A DNA stretch of 64,000 nucleotides from Shewanella phaeophyticola (GTDB lineage Bacteria > Pseudomonadota > Gammaproteobacteria > Enterobacterales > Shewanellaceae), in NCBI RefSeq assembly GCF_025398315.1, contig NZ_JAODOQ010000001.1, positions 2,418,001 through 2,482,000 on the forward strand, read 5' to 3'. Every line of letters begins with the position of its first letter. Position 1 is the first letter of the stretch. Made by a program: the position numbers and the translations under genes. The notes under the pieces are model-generated. The model searched no databases. It saw nothing but the letters and a program-made list of their open reading frames with translations, and was not told the origin of the DNA. Positions 1-10,170 of this stretch are shown here, one piece after another.

Positions 1-678
1 GAATCAAATGGTCGCTTTGTGTTCTTTGGTGCCATGATTGGTGAAGGTGTTATTGCGTTAATCTGGTGTGCCATTGCATTATCATTCTTTGGTGGTGTTG
101 AAGGCCTTAATGCGGGTATGGCGGGTAACCCAGCAAACGTAGTATACGAAGCATCTAACGGTTTACTTGGTGCATTTGGTGGCTTCTTAGCAATTTTGGG
201 TGTTATCGTACTGCCGATTACTTCTGGCGACACCGCATTTCGCTCTGCACGCTTAATCTTGGCTGAGTTCTTTAACATCAAACAGGTACAGTTACCAAAA
301 CGTCTTTTGTTAGCCATTCCATTATTTGCAATCGGTGCGGTATTAACTCAAGTCGACTTCGGTATTATCTGGCGCTACTTTGGTGTCGCGAACCAAACGA
401 CTGCAGTACTGATGCTTTGGACGGCAGCGGCTTATTTACTTCGTCATAATAAGTTCCACTGGATTTGTACTGTACCAGCGATGTTTATGACCTGTGTTGT
501 GATTAGCTTTATGCTGAACTCATCAACCTTAGGAGCTGGCTTACCCATGACAGTATCGACAGTGGCAGGTATTGTGACCACAACAATTGTTGCCGCACTG
601 ATTATCATCAAAACCAAGGGTAAAGGCGATATTGATTCAGATGATGAAGACAACATCACCTTAGCTAACGAACAATAA
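1..678 (+). CDS. cstA: Carbon starvation protein CstA family, C-terminal part (5' end outside window)
   Basis: The frame is open from the first base of the window (residues ESNGRF precede the first possible GTG at 19), so this is the 3' part of a gene that starts upstream. About 225 residues are visible. The early block with FFGAMIGEGVIALIW, then SGDTAFRSARLILAE and later FGVANQTTAVLMLW, is typical of the CstA/BtsT peptide and pyruvate transporter family. There are about five hydrophobic helices and an acidic cytoplasmic tail. The family imports peptides or pyruvate across the inner membrane during nutrient limitation. A strong hairpin terminator follows directly. Which CstA paralogue this is cannot be decided from the fragment. 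Confidence 0.9.
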   Translation, partial: ESNGRFVFFGAMIGEGVIALIWCAIALSFFGGVEGLNAGMAGNPANVVYEASNGLLGAFGGFLAILGVIVLPITSGDTAFRSARLILAEFFNIKQVQLPKRLLLAIPLFAIGAVLTQVDFGIIWRYFGVANQTTAVLMLWTAAAYLLRHNKFHWICTVPAMFMTCVVISFMLNSSTLGAGLPMTVSTVAGIVTTTIVAALIIIKTKGKGDIDSDDEDNITLANEQ

Positions 679-696
679 TTTTCTCCCTCTCATGAC

Positions 697-722
697 AAAC
701 GGCAGCCTCGGCTGCCGTTTTT
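697..722 (+). terminator. Rho-independent terminator after cstA-like gene
   Basis: A perfect 10-bp stem (AAACGGCAGC / GCTGCCGTTT) around a CTCG loop runs into a T-run. It starts 18 bases after the stop codon. Confidence 0.9.
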
Positions 723-788
723 GCGTGGATATCACTTTCGTTGTTATACAGGTATAATAAAGGCAAACTTAATTAGCTCAAACGATCC

Positions 789-1151
789 ATGACACAAGCA
801 AACAACCCTCTTCACGGCATTAAGCTGGAAACTATCGTAACCGAACTGGTTGAAAAATATGGGTGGGAAGAATTAGCTTCTAGAATTAACATTATGTGTT
901 TTAAAGAAAACCCAAGTGTTAAATCGAGCTTAACGTTTTTACGTAAAACGCCTTGGGCACGTGACAAAGTTGAATACTTGTACCTTAAAGCCAATAAGCT
1001 ACCATTACCGCCACCTAAAGATGACTCTCGCAGAGCCGCAGCCAAACCGCAATTTGCCACTAAAAAGGCTCAGCCTGCTAAAAAATCGACTTCTGAGGGA
1101 GCGGATACTCCAACAAAACCGGTTAATGCCGACATTTGGGGAAATGGATAA
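789..1151 (+). CDS. VF530 family (DUF2132) DNA-binding protein
   Basis: 120 residues. Residues about 4-70 match the VF530 fold family: [20 protein letters not shown], then [11 protein letters not shown], then [20 protein letters not shown] and KVEYLYL. This compact alpha-helical domain is described as a DNA-binding protein in Vibrio. The rest (about 75-120) is a Lys/Ala/Pro-rich, presumably disordered tail, longer than in the minimal family member and suited to nucleic-acid contact. It is monocistronic, with a terminator on each side. The exact cellular role is not established. Confidence 0.88.
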   Translation: MTQANNPLHGIKLETIVTELVEKYGWEELASRINIMCFKENPSVKSSLTFLRKTPWARDKVEYLYLKANKLPLPPPKDDSRRAAAKPQFATKKAQPAKKSTSEGADTPTKPVNADIWGNG

Positions 1152-1160
1152 TACAAAAGC

Positions 1161-1188
1161 AAAAAGTGCTGATAATTCAGCACTTTTT
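1161..1188. terminator. Bidirectional hairpin terminator
   Basis: A 12-bp stem AAAAAGTGCTGA / TCAGCACTTTTT with a TAAT loop, A-run on one side and T-run on the other, lies between the convergent VF530 gene and the minus-strand barrel gene. It can serve both. Confidence 0.88.
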
Positions 1189-1225
1189 TAAGTTTTCGAT
1201 AACGCGGTTATAATCACCGCTCACT

Positions 1226-2152
1226 TTACAACGGAAACTCAAAGATTAAGCGCCACACCTTTAACCCTCCACCCACTTGATAACTCAGGCCTAAACGGTC
1301 AAATTCAACACTGTCTAACCCAATAGCAGCCAATGTTAACGGTTTTGAAAACGCCAACGTCGTTCCGACTTCGTACGTATATGACGTCAATACATCATCA
1401 CCAACGGGTGTAACAAACTTTAGCTGATCAAAATACCAATGTCCGGCGACAAATAAGCGTGGTTCAACGCGAGTATCGTCCCATGTCCAATCATAATTAA
1501 CACCAAAATCCACTCCGGTTTTAAACACCGAATAGCCTTCAGTGCTGTCGTTTTGATTACTCTTATAACCAGCATAATAAATACGATTAACCCATACAGG
1601 GCTATATTCAGGAGAGTTAAAACAGTATTGAGTCGACAAGCCAGTCGAAAATATCCCAACATGGCTATGGGTTGAAAAATTATGGCCGTAGCCTAAATCA
1701 ACATAACTTTCGATGGTTAACTGCTCGTCCACCAGCCAATGGTATTCAATGCCTGGGGTAATGGTAATTGTCCCGACACTTTTAGGGAAGCTGCCGCCAG
1801 GCAAGTCATTAAACGAATAATCAAAAAAACCAAATGAAGCGGTTAAGCGCAGTTTTAGTCTATGCTCATCAGATTCATCTAAATCAAACCCTAACGGCAC
1901 ATTGACAACGGCGGCGCTTTGACCAGAAGTGCGGTAAATACCGCTGCCAAGGTAATTGGCAAACGCATAATGAGAGGCGTCAGGTTCAGAGCTGATAAGT
2001 TCATCGGCTACAGCATGATGGCTCATGCTGTTCAGACCGATAATGGCGCATATTGATAAAACCAGGCGGTTTAGCGCGGGGAAAGCAAACGTTGATTGAC
2101 TCAATGGTGATAAATCGAAATGCCAAAGATGACGCTCTGGTTTCATTGCCAT
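1226..2152 (-). CDS. Outer-membrane beta-barrel protein (solitary autotransporter-like barrel)
   Basis: 308 residues. An N-terminal signal peptide (hydrophobic LVLSICAIIGL followed by HAVADE) is followed by alternating polar/aromatic strands and a C-terminal strand ending FEFPL, typical of outer-membrane barrels. The size of the mature part fits the family annotated as solitary outer membrane autotransporter-like beta-barrel, a barrel without a passenger domain. The start at 2152 (MAMKPERH) leaves a long n-region before the signal helix, so a later start is possible; no strong ribosome site decides it. It lies 20 bases behind ribA on the same strand and may be co-transcribed with it. Function unknown. 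Confidence 0.65.
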   Translation of the reverse strand: MAMKPERHLWHFDLSPLSQSTFAFPALNRLVLSICAIIGLNSMSHHAVADELISSEPDASHYAFANYLGSGIYRTSGQSAAVVNVPLGFDLDESDEHRLKLRLTASFGFFDYSFNDLPGGSFPKSVGTITITPGIEYHWLVDEQLTIESYVDLGYGHNFSTHSHVGIFSTGLSTQYCFNSPEYSPVWVNRIYYAGYKSNQNDSTEGYSVFKTGVDFGVNYDWTWDDTRVEPRLFVAGHWYFDQLKFVTPVGDDVLTSYTYEVGTTLAFSKPLTLAAIGLDSVEFDRLGLSYQVGGGLKVWRLIFEFPL

Positions 2153-2172
2153 ATGACTACTGTTCGTTTTGC

Positions 2173-2781
2173 TTATTCATCGTTGAAATGATGTTCAGAC
2201 ATCATATGACCAAGCTCAGTTGACTTGGTTTTTAAATATGACTCATTGTAACGGTTTTTGCCCACTTGTAATGGAATACGCTCAACCACTTCAATGCCCA
2301 CATTTTGCATGGCCATTACTTTACGTGGGTTGTTGGTCATTAAGTTGACTTTTTCTACGCCAATTTGTTTAAGCATAGGCGCTATCATGTCATATTTACG
2401 CATGTCAGCCTCAAAGCCTAAACGCACATTGGCTTCAACCGTATTAGCACCGGCATCTTGTAACTCGTAAGCACGAATTTTATTAAGCAAGCCAATACCG
2501 CGGCCTTCTTGACGTAAATACAGTAAAAAGCCTTGGCCTTTTTCAGCAATACTTTGCATCGCAGATTGTAATTGGAAACCACAATCGCAACGCAAACTGA
2601 ATAATGCATCACCCGTTAAACACTCTGAATGAATTCGGCCCAATATAGCTTGATTAGGATCAATTTGACCAAATGTCAGCGCAACATGTTCTTTACCAGT
2701 AGCGGTTTCTTCGAAACCGTGCATATCAAACACACCCCAAGGAGTGGGTAATTTAGATGTTGCGATATATTTTATCGACAT
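2173..2781 (-). CDS. ribA: GTP cyclohydrolase II
   Basis: 202 residues, complete, normal length for a stand-alone RibA. It opens the imidazole ring of GTP and releases formate and pyrophosphate, the first committed step of riboflavin synthesis. The zinc ligands Cys54, Cys65 and Cys67 sit in [19 protein letters not shown]. The nucleotide/catalytic block [20 protein letters not shown] and the late NPRK motif are intact. There is no RibB domain fused at the N terminus. It is the first recognisable gene of a possible two-gene unit with the barrel gene downstream. Cytoplasmic enzyme. Confidence 0.97.
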   Translation of the reverse strand: MSIKYIATSKLPTPWGVFDMHGFEETATGKEHVALTFGQIDPNQAILGRIHSECLTGDALFSLRCDCGFQLQSAMQSIAEKGQGFLLYLRQEGRGIGLLNKIRAYELQDAGANTVEANVRLGFEADMRKYDMIAPMLKQIGVEKVNLMTNNPRKVMAMQNVGIEVVERIPLQVGKNRYNESYLKTKSTELGHMMSEHHFNDE

Positions 2782-2818
2782 GAATTAACCTTACGACAAC
2801 TAACTGTAAAAGATTTAA

Positions 2819-3175
2819 TTAAAATTTAGCTGGAGCAAAACCAGTCACTTCTGAAATGCCCATTTCACGACCTAGTGCCGTTAAAGGATGCACAACAACC
2901 AAGCCTTTAACAGACTTATTTAATTTGCCCATATCAGCTTGTTCAGCTTTCGTTAGCACGCGCTTAAACCCAAGCGTTTTTAACGCAGTACCTTCTTTAC
3001 TTAACTGGCGAGTTTGCTGACCTTTAATGCTAGCAATACGCTTAGTTATAGTGGTAATTTCTTTCTTAAACTGCATGATAACCGCAGTATCACCGCGTTG
3101 TTCTGCCGCAGCGAGCTTGCGACGAAACTTGTCTAATTTATCATTTAACGTTTGCAGTTCTTGCTTTAAATTCAT
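2819..3175 (-). CDS. yibL: YibL family ribosome-associated protein
   Basis: 118 residues. The C-terminal half contains the strongly conserved stretch TKAEQADMGKLNKSVKGLVV followed by HPLTALGREMGISEVTGFAP, nearly identical to what is known for enterobacterial YibL. The N-terminal half is a charged coiled-coil helix (LNDKLDKFRRKLAAAEQ). YibL co-purifies with ribosomes but its function is not known. Lies 37 bases upstream of ribA on the same strand. Confidence 0.93.
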   Translation of the reverse strand: MNLKQELQTLNDKLDKFRRKLAAAEQRGDTAVIMQFKKEITTITKRIASIKGQQTRQLSKEGTALKTLGFKRVLTKAEQADMGKLNKSVKGLVVVHPLTALGREMGISEVTGFAPAKF

Positions 3176-3561
3176 TTGAATACCTTAAATACTTTGGTGT
3201 GTTTAGTGAAAGGCGACTTCATTGTGCCAATACAACACCTTTTCGGACGCAGATTATATACCCAAAACCACTCAATATGCGACAACCAAACCATGGTTAT
3301 CTGGGTCTTGTAACAACTTTTTCAAGTCTGTTGCATCAAGTAAGCTGTGTAAACATTCATAACGTTAATGCGATGTTACCCTGGGTATGCAATAAACTGA
3401 CGTGTTGTTCGGCTTAATTATCATTTTAAATGCAATGGCCTATGCCATTTTTATCTTTGGCAACGAGTAATTGTAGCACCAAACAATATCGCTATTGTTG
3501 TTTACCTTAAAATTACTCTAGTATATCAAGCATTTCGTCACTTCATCGCAAGGTACTTTAT
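3176..3561. other. Intergenic region between divergent yibL and OYE genes
   Basis: 386 bases between divergent genes. It must hold both promoters. A ribosome site AAGG lies about 9 bases before the OYE start. No hairpin, repeat or convincing small ORF was seen. Confidence 0.5.
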
Positions 3562-4804
3562 ATGGCCAACACATTATTCACCCCGTTGATTTTACCTAAT
3601 GGCGCACAAATACCTAATCGCCTCGCGAAAGCTGCCATGGAAGAAAACCTTGCCAACGCAAAACAACAACCTGATAGCGCGCTATTTGCACTTTATGATG
3701 CATGGGCAAAAGGTGGCGTGGGGTTAATAATTACTGGCAATGTGATGGTTGACCGTTATGCCATGACAGGTGTCACTGGGGGCGTTGCGTTAGAGGCCGA
3801 CAGTGATTTAGCGCCATTTACACAATGGAGCCAGTATTGCCAAGCAAAACAACGCCCGAGTATGGATGCAACTTAACCACCCAGGCAGACAAGTATTTAA
3901 GGCTATGGGTGGTAAAAACTTAGCGCCGTCGGCTATCGCGTTAGATTTGGGTAAACATTCGTCGATGTTTTCACAGCCTAAAGCCATGACTCATGAACAA
4001 ATCAACGATGTCATTAATCGGTTTATCACCAGTGCAAGCTTAGCCCAGCAAGCAGGATTTGATGGCGTGCAGATCCACGCTGCCCACGGTTATTTATTAG
4101 CGCAATTTTTATCACCGCTTACCAATAAGCGCAGCGATGAATGGGGTGGCAGTCTTGAAAATAGAGCCAAATTACTGCTTGAGATCGTTAAGCAAGTCAG
4201 ACAGCACTGCGGTGATAAATTTGATATCGCCGTTAAGCTTAATTCAGCTGACTTTCAACGTGGCGGCTTTGATATTGATGATGCCGAAAAAGTGATTTCC
4301 ATGCTGGCGCAATATCAAGTTGATACGGTTGAATTATCCGGTGGCAATTACGAAGCTCCTGCCATGCAAGGTCGCAGTGCCGATGAACGTACTCTCGCCC
4401 GTGAGGCTTACTTTCTCAGTTTGACTAGCCAATTAGTAGCCAAGTCGACAATTCCATTGATGTTAACCGGCGGCATTCGGCGTAAAGCCATTGCCGAACA
4501 AGTACTCGATGCTGGTTTTGTGATGTGTGGTGTTGCCAGTGCATTGGCATTTTATCCTAACTTAGCGAATTTATGGCAAACGCAGCCAGAATTTAGCCCA
4601 CAATTGCCTCGGGTGGATTGGCAAAATAAGACGCTGGCGGGATTAGCCACAATGGCAATGATTAAACGTCAATTAAGACGCATGAGCCAGGGGAAAGCGC
4701 CACAAACCAATGATTCGCCGTTGTGGTGCTTAGTGATTGACCAGTTTAAAACCAAACAACGCACAAAGCGTTATCGCCATCAGCTTGGGATCACTCACGG
4801 GTAA
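3562..4804 (+). CDS. NADH:flavin oxidoreductase, Old Yellow Enzyme family (frameshifted in this sequence)
   Basis: FMN-dependent ene-reductase type TIM barrel. The first part (residues about 1-95) includes LPNRLAKAAMEENLA and GVGLIITGNVMVD. The second part starts with RVWMQLNHPGRQ, then FDGVQIHAAHGYLLAQFLSP and NKRSDEWGGSLENR, the usual substrate and FMN-binding blocks. The frame changes by +1 between 3843 and 3855. Reading ARVWMQL across the junction restores the normal family sequence, so nothing is missing. The last 14 bases overlap nrdG on the opposite strand. The natural substrate cannot be told from sequence. I regard the break as probable sequence error. Confidence 0.85.
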
Positions 4805-5261
4805 ACCGGTGGATTATCTGATTGCTGCTTCCGCGCCACAATAGCGCGGGATCAGCGTTTTGTTGTTCAAACTTACCGTCAATCAGTACATCAACCAATG
4901 CTACAACCGCCTGTTGCGCTTCACTCAACTCTGCGAGCTGATAACCGCTCCACAACCAAATGTCTTTGTCTGGACACTCACGCTTAACCCGCTTAACTAA
5001 ATGTAAAACAGTGTCGACATTAGCAGGATGCAAAGGGTCGCCACCACTTAACGACAAACCACGACGTAAAATACGAGTGTCAGTTAAATCAGCAATGATT
5101 TGGTCTTCAAGTGCTTGAGTAAATACATGGCCTGCATCAACACGCCAGGTGCTTTGGTTATAACACCCTTTACAGGCATGTTCGCAACCGCTGACAAATA
5201 ATGTACAGCGGGTGCCCTCGCCATTGATAACATCAACACTTTGATAAGCACTGTAATGCAT
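4791..5261 (-). CDS. nrdG: Anaerobic ribonucleoside-triphosphate reductase activating protein
   Basis: 156 residues, complete. A radical-SAM activase that installs the glycyl radical on NrdD. The 4Fe-4S ligands are Cys26, Cys30 and Cys33 in SGCEHACKGCYNQSTW, followed by the SAM-contacting SLSGGDPLHP. Its ATG overlaps the nrdD stop codon by one base (TAATG), which implies translational coupling. It will share the NrdR and FNR-type control seen upstream of nrdD. Confidence 0.97.
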   Translation of the reverse strand: MHYSAYQSVDVINGEGTRCTLFVSGCEHACKGCYNQSTWRVDAGHVFTQALEDQIIADLTDTRILRRGLSLSGGDPLHPANVDTVLHLVKRVKRECPDKDIWLWSGYQLAELSEAQQAVVALVDVLIDGKFEQQNADPALLWRGSSNQIIHRFTRE

Positions 5262-7379
5262 TACAAATGTTTCACTCTGCGTTTAACTTCTTCTTGTTTG
5301 CCAAAGTTAAATGGTCTTGCATCAGGGCTGCCCAAATAACCACATACACGGCGGGTAACTGACACTCTGCTGGGTTCATGGTTGCCACATTTAGGGCACA
5401 CAAAACCTTTGCTGGTACAATTAAACTCACCAATAAAACCGCAATCGTAACATTCGTCAATGGGGGTGTTGGTACCGTAATAAGGCACTCGACTGTAGCT
5501 GTAATCCCACACGTTTTCTAATGCTTCAATGTTATGTTGCATATTGGGGTATTCGCCGTAGCAAATAAACCCACCATTCGCGATTGCAGGATAAGATTGT
5601 TCAAAATCAATTTTATCGAACGGATTAACTTTTTTCTCAACATCTAAATGGAAGCTGTTGGTGTAATACCCCTTGTCGGTCACGCCAGCAACAACCCCAA
5701 ACTGCGCGGTATCAAGCTGGCAAAAACGACTACATAGATTTTCGCTTGGTGTGCTGTATAAGCTAAAGCCATAACCGGTTTCTTGTTTCCAGGATTCAGT
5801 AGCTTGTTTAAGTTTACTGATAATTGCCACCGCTTTATCGCGAAGTGCAGCATCATCAAACACATGTTTGTCGAGGCCATAAATAGCATTGATGGTTTCG
5901 TGCAAACCAATAAAGCCTAATGAAATCGACGCGCGACCATTTTTAAAAATTTCGCTCACATTATCATCGGCATTTAAGCGCACACCACATGCACCTTCCA
6001 TATATAATATCGGCGCAACACGTGCTTTAACCCCTTCTAAACGCGCAATACGGGTATCAAGCGCTTTACGCGCGATTAATAAGCGTTGATCGAGTAACTG
6101 ATAAAAACGTTGTTCATCGTTACCGGCTTCTAAGGCGATACGCGGTAAGTTTAAGCTCACTACACCCAGGTTGTTACGCCCTTCGTGGATTAATTGACCG
6201 TCTTCTTCATAGGCACCCAAAAATGAACGACACCCCATTGGTGTTTTAAATGAACCGGTCACTTTAACCACTTGGTCATAATTTAAAATATCAGGATACA
6301 TGCGCATACTTGAACATGTGAGCGCCATTTTTTTAATGTCATAATTAATGTCAGCCTGTTTATGATTCACGCCATCTTTAATGCCAAACACCAATTTAGG
6401 GAACACGGCCGTTTTGCGGTTTTTACCCAGGCCTGCCATTCGTACGGTGAGCATTGACTGCTGAATTAAACGTGACTCCCACGAGGTACCTAAGCCAAAA
6501 CCAAAGGTGACAAATGGCGTTTGCCCGTTTGCGGTATGTAAGGTGTTAACCTCATACTCTAAAGACTGAAACGCATCATGACACTCTTTTTCAGTTTGCG
6601 TCATCGCAAACCCTTCTTCGTCAGCCACCTGCCACTTTTTAGCAACTGCAAGGTGTTTTTGATAACTCTTTTGCACAAATTCAGCTAACACTTCATCGAT
6701 ACGATTGATGGTTGTGCCACCATAAATATGGCTCGCCACTTGGGCAATAATTTGCGCCGTAACGGCTGTCGCTGTCGAAATAGACTTAGGAGTGTCAATT
6801 TCAGCATTACCCATTTTAAAGCCATGTGTCAGCATGCCGGCTAAGTCAATCAACATGCAGTTAAACATCGGGAAGAAAGGCGCGTAGTCTAAATCGTGAT
6901 AATGGATCTCACCCTTTTCGTGGGCGGCGACCACATCTTTAGGTAACAAATGCGTTTTAGCATAATGCTTAGCCACAATACCGGCTAGCAAGTCACGCTG
7001 AGTGGGAATCACTTTAGCGTCTTTATTGGCATTTTCGTTTAAAATGGCACTGTCGGATTGCTCTACTAAACCACGAATTGCACAATTTAATTTGCTTTGT
7101 GCTTCACGGTGTTTGTCACGGTCGTGGCGGTATTCAATATAATGACGTGCGACTGATTTAAATGAGCTAAGACATCAACAAGACTTCAACGGCATCTTGT
7201 AACTCATGAATATCAACTTGGACTTTATCAGCCATTTGCGCTTGCACAGTATCAGCCAGTTCTAACGCATATTGATGGTCTGCTTGTCCTGCAGAATCCA
7301 TTGCAGCCACTACCGCATCTTTAATACGACTCGCGTCAAACGCAGTACGGCATCCGTCCCTTTTCACCACAACAAGCAT
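5261..7379 (-). CDS. nrdD: Anaerobic ribonucleoside-triphosphate reductase (frameshifted near N terminus)
   Basis: Glycyl-radical enzyme that reduces NTPs to dNTPs without oxygen. The N-terminal ATP-cone (KRDGCRTAFDASRIKDAVV) lies in one frame and the rest in another, with a +1 change at about 7164-7171. Bridging gives 705 residues, against about 712 in E. coli. Downstream blocks include NENANKDAKVIPTQRDLLAG, the C-terminal zinc cysteines (CYDCGF, CPKCGNH) and the radical site region RRVCGYLGSPD. The start at 7379 is chosen for an AAGGTG ribosome site 7 bases upstream; an earlier in-frame codon at 7499 lies inside the operators. E. coli has Ser-Gly-Pro-Tyr-Lys at the break, where this sequence reads a stop. 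Confidence 0.93.
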
Positions 7380-7410
7380 ACAATTCACCTTTTTCAGAAT
7401 GCCGCATAAA

Positions 7411-7426
7411 ACACCATATATCGGCG
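7411..7426 (-). promoter_or_regulatory. NrdR box, proximal
   Basis: ACACCATATATCGGCG, similar to the NrdR consensus acaCwAtATaTwGtgt in its left half and centre. It lies 31 bases (three helical turns) from a better box at 7442, the spacing typical of paired NrdR sites before nrd operons. Confidence 0.7.
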
Positions 7427-7441
7427 CGACAGTATCAATTA

Positions 7442-7457
7442 ACACTATATGCTGTGT
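7442..7457 (-). promoter_or_regulatory. NrdR box, distal
   Basis: ACACTATATGCTGTGT, an almost exact match to the NrdR consensus. NrdR represses ribonucleotide reductase operons when dATP is high. The box sits 63-78 bases upstream of the nrdD start. Confidence 0.82.
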
Positions 7458-7485
7458 ATTAGGCGCTATATCGGGATAAGCTTCT

Positions 7486-7499
7486 TTGATCCAGATCAT
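7486..7499. promoter_or_regulatory. FNR/EtrA-type box upstream of nrdDG
   Basis: TTGATCCAGATCAT differs by one base from the FNR/CRP-family consensus TTGAT-N4-ATCAA. Position about 107-120 bases upstream of nrdD fits anaerobic activation (FNR is called EtrA in Shewanella). Confidence 0.65.
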
Positions 7500-7567
7500 A
7501 AGAAAGCAGACTGGTGGGTATAACAGGAATAGTGAATTTACTTAGAAAAAATTGCTAAAAATCGCTC

Positions 7568-7615
7568 CGTAACAGGCTACATCTGGATACCATGGATAAT
7601 GTGTAACCTGTTACG
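7568..7615 (-). terminator. Hairpin after rssA, candidate terminator
   Basis: A 9-bp stem CGTAACAGG / CCTGTTACG encloses about 30 bases. It begins 6 bases past the rssA stop and is followed on the minus strand by a T-rich stretch. The loop is large, so termination strength is uncertain. Confidence 0.4.
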
Positions 7616-7620
7616 ACTTT

Positions 7621-8565
7621 TTATCGCTCAAATAATGTTGCTTCGAGTAAATGGGCAATATCATGTACCGCCAATTCACCCGCTTTAATCGCTTCTTTAG
7701 CACGATGAAATTCCATAGTGCCAATATCAGCAACATCGGGCACGATGCAAATGTCAGGTGGTTCGCCCATCAAGCGTGAACGTTTATGGCGTTGTTCAAG
7801 AATGTCCATTGATTGCGACATTACTGCAATCATCCCAGGGTGCGTTTTACTGCCACCAAGGGAAAACTTATCGGTTAAGCCGCTCATGTAATCTTTGCCT
7901 TTACCCCATAGATCCATAAAACCCGACTCTAACTGCTTTTTTTCTGTAATCGGTTCTGATGGTTTAGGTTCGCGGCTTTTAACTTGCTCAGGCAACATGT
8001 GCATATGGCCACGGCGATGACCATTTAAATCAACGGCAATAACAATGTCGACCCCCATAGCGCGGCACAAAGACACCGGCACAGGGTTCACCACCGCGCC
8101 ATCGACTAGCCAGCGGTTGTCTTGTTGTACTGGGGGTAAAAAACCCGGCATAGAGCATGATGCTCGCACGGCATGGCGTAAATCTCCTTCTCTGAACCAA
8201 ATTTCCTGTCCAGAATATAAGTCTGTTGCCACTGCAGCAAAGGGACGTTTGAGTTTTTCAATATCAAGGCTACCAATGCGGCTCGCTAAAACGTCAAACA
8301 CTTTTTCGCCACTAATTAAGCCGCCTTTACGCCAGCCTAAATCCATGAGCCCGAGTACATCCCAGCTAGAAAAACCACTGACCCAGGCTTCGAGCTCATC
8401 TAAATGTTCATTAGCATAAGCCGCCCCAACCAATGCGCCCACCGAGCAACCGGCAATTTTATCTGGATAAATATCTAACGAGGCTAATCCTTTTAAGACC
8501 CCAATATGCGCCCACCCTTTTGCGGCGCCGCTGCCTAATGCTAATCCTACAGTCAGCTTTGTCAT
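7621..8565 (-). CDS. rssA: Patatin-like phospholipase RssA
   Basis: 314 residues from the chosen ATG at 8565, which has an AGGGAA ribosome site 5 bases upstream; the frame also has a codon at 8601 without such a site. Patatin features in order: oxyanion loop GLALGSGAAKGWAHIG, the serine elbow GCSVG, and the Asp of the catalytic dyad in LVDGAVVNPVP. The C-terminal part MGEPPDICIVP and FHRAKEAIKAGELAV aligns with E. coli RssA from memory. Predicted cytoplasmic or membrane-associated serine esterase; the physiological lipid is unknown. Monocistronic. Confidence 0.9.
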   Translation of the reverse strand: MTKLTVGLALGSGAAKGWAHIGVLKGLASLDIYPDKIAGCSVGALVGAAYANEHLDELEAWVSGFSSWDVLGLMDLGWRKGGLISGEKVFDVLASRIGSLDIEKLKRPFAAVATDLYSGQEIWFREGDLRHAVRASCSMPGFLPPVQQDNRWLVDGAVVNPVPVSLCRAMGVDIVIAVDLNGHRRGHMHMLPEQVKSREPKPSEPITEKKQLESGFMDLWGKGKDYMSGLTDKFSLGGSKTHPGMIAVMSQSMDILEQRHKRSRLMGEPPDICIVPDVADIGTMEFHRAKEAIKAGELAVHDIAHLLEATLFER

Positions 8566-8695
8566 ATTTATTCCCTTCAAACACACTATGATTTCCATCA
8601 CTCAACAACAATAGCTTATGCCAAAAGTAATCTTCCTATCAATTTTACGCACAAATGATGACAGTCAAAAAATAGCATAACTAAAGCGACTCTTG

Positions 8696-8725
8696 TTGGC
8701 TATAGCACAGTGAAACGGCTATAAT
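8696..8725 (+). promoter_or_regulatory. Sigma-70-type promoter of the DEAD-box helicase gene
   Basis: TTGGCT, an 18-base spacer and a perfect TATAAT at 8720-8725. An AGGGG ribosome site follows at 8744-8748. Confidence 0.6.
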
Positions 8726-8756
8726 CCGTGGCTATCAATTTTTAGGGGATTTACCT

Positions 8757-10114
8757 TTGCAATTTACCGATTTTCAATTGGACAAGCGCCTGCTTGACAG
8801 TTTAAAGCACCTTGGCATTACCACGCCGACCGATGTTCAAGCGCAAGCACTGCCCATTGCCTTATCTGGTAAAGATTTAATGGCCTCGTCTAAAACGGGT
8901 TCAGGTAAAACTTTAGCGTTTTTATTACCCGCTATGCAGCGGGTTATCTCAACGAAAGCGTTGTCTAAAAAAGATCCGCGTGTATTAGTGCTATTACCTA
9001 CGCGCGAATTAGCCCAACAAGTTTACGGCCAACTGCGTTTGTTAGTGGCCAACACTCAATACAAAGCGATTAGTGTGTTAGGCGGAGAAAATTTTAACGA
9101 CCAGGCTAAAGCTCTGGCACGTGACCCACATTTTATTGTGGCCACACCAGGTCGCATTGCCGATCACTTACAACAACGTCACTTGTATTTAAATGGACTT
9201 GAGTTGCTGGTACTTGATGAAGCAGACCGTATGCTCGACTTAGGGTTTGCACCGCAATTAAAAGCCATTAATGATGCTGCCGATCATAAGCGTCGCCAAA
9301 CATTAATGTTCTCTGCCACCCTAGATCATGACAGCATTAATGAAATTGCTGCGACTTTACTTAAAACGCCAAGCCATGTGGCTATTGGTGAATCGTATAC
9401 TGAGCATAAAGATATTGTTCAGCGTATCATCCTTGCGGATCACTTAGACCACAAACAAGCGCTGTTACAACACATTCTTAATCAAGAACAGCATAAGCAA
9501 GTCATCATCTTTACTGCGACACGTGCTGACACTGACCGTTTGGCCACATTATTGGCATCGCAAGGTTTTGTCACTTCAGCACTGAGCGGCGACTTAAAAC
9601 AATCGGCTCGTAATCAAATCATGGATCAATTTGCCCGTGGTCAGTCGCAAATACTGGTCACCACCGATGTGGCATCTCGCGGTCTTGATTTAGTTAACGT
9701 GTCATTAGTGATTAACTTTGACATGCCAAAATTTGCTGAAGAATACGTACACCGCATTGGCCGTACAGGCCGTGCTGGCGCAAAAGGTGATGCAATCTCA
9801 TTTGTTGGACTTCCAAAGATTGGGACAGCTTTAAAAAAGTGCAGCTCTTTTTACGTAAAAACTTTGACCTCACTGTTATCGAGGGCATGAAAGCTAAATT
9901 TAGTGGCTTAAAAGATAAGCCGACAGCCGGTAAAACCGCCACCAGCAAAACCAAGGTCGCTGCAGGCAATAAAACCAATAAGGCTAAAAAGGCCAAACCA
10001 GCACCTAAGCGCGACAAACGCTTTATCACCGGTGTTGACATAGGGGACGCGCCAATGCGCCGTAAAGCCAAACCGATTCAAATAATTGAAGAAGACAAGA
10101 GTTCAGAAGACTAA
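8757..10114 (+). CDS. DEAD-box ATP-dependent RNA helicase, RhlE-like (frameshifted)
   Basis: Starts at TTG 8757 with AGGGG 8 bases upstream. Helicase motifs in order: Q-motif region (F1, TPTDVQAQALP), motif I ASSKTGSGKT, Ia PTRELAQQ, II VLDEADRMLD, III SATLDHD, IV IIFTATR, V TTDVASRGLD, VI HRIGRTGRAG. After GDAISFVG the frame shifts at about 9806-9813 (net -1 or +2). The other frame continues KDWDSFKK, then QLFLRKNFDLTVIEGMKAKF and a Lys-rich tail to 10114. In relatives the junction reads VGPKDW. Cytoplasmic; probably ribosome or mRNA structure remodelling. RhlE or SrmB grouping cannot be settled here. Confidence 0.88.
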
Positions 10115-10170
10115 ATCACCTGAACTCGGGTTAATCAGCGTCTTTTAAGCAAACAATATAAAGGGTTGTG

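Noticed and set aside
7380..7499. Longer NrdD starting at 7499
   Set aside because: The extra 40 residues do not resemble NrdD and cover the NrdR and FNR-type sites; ATG 7379 has a good ribosome site.
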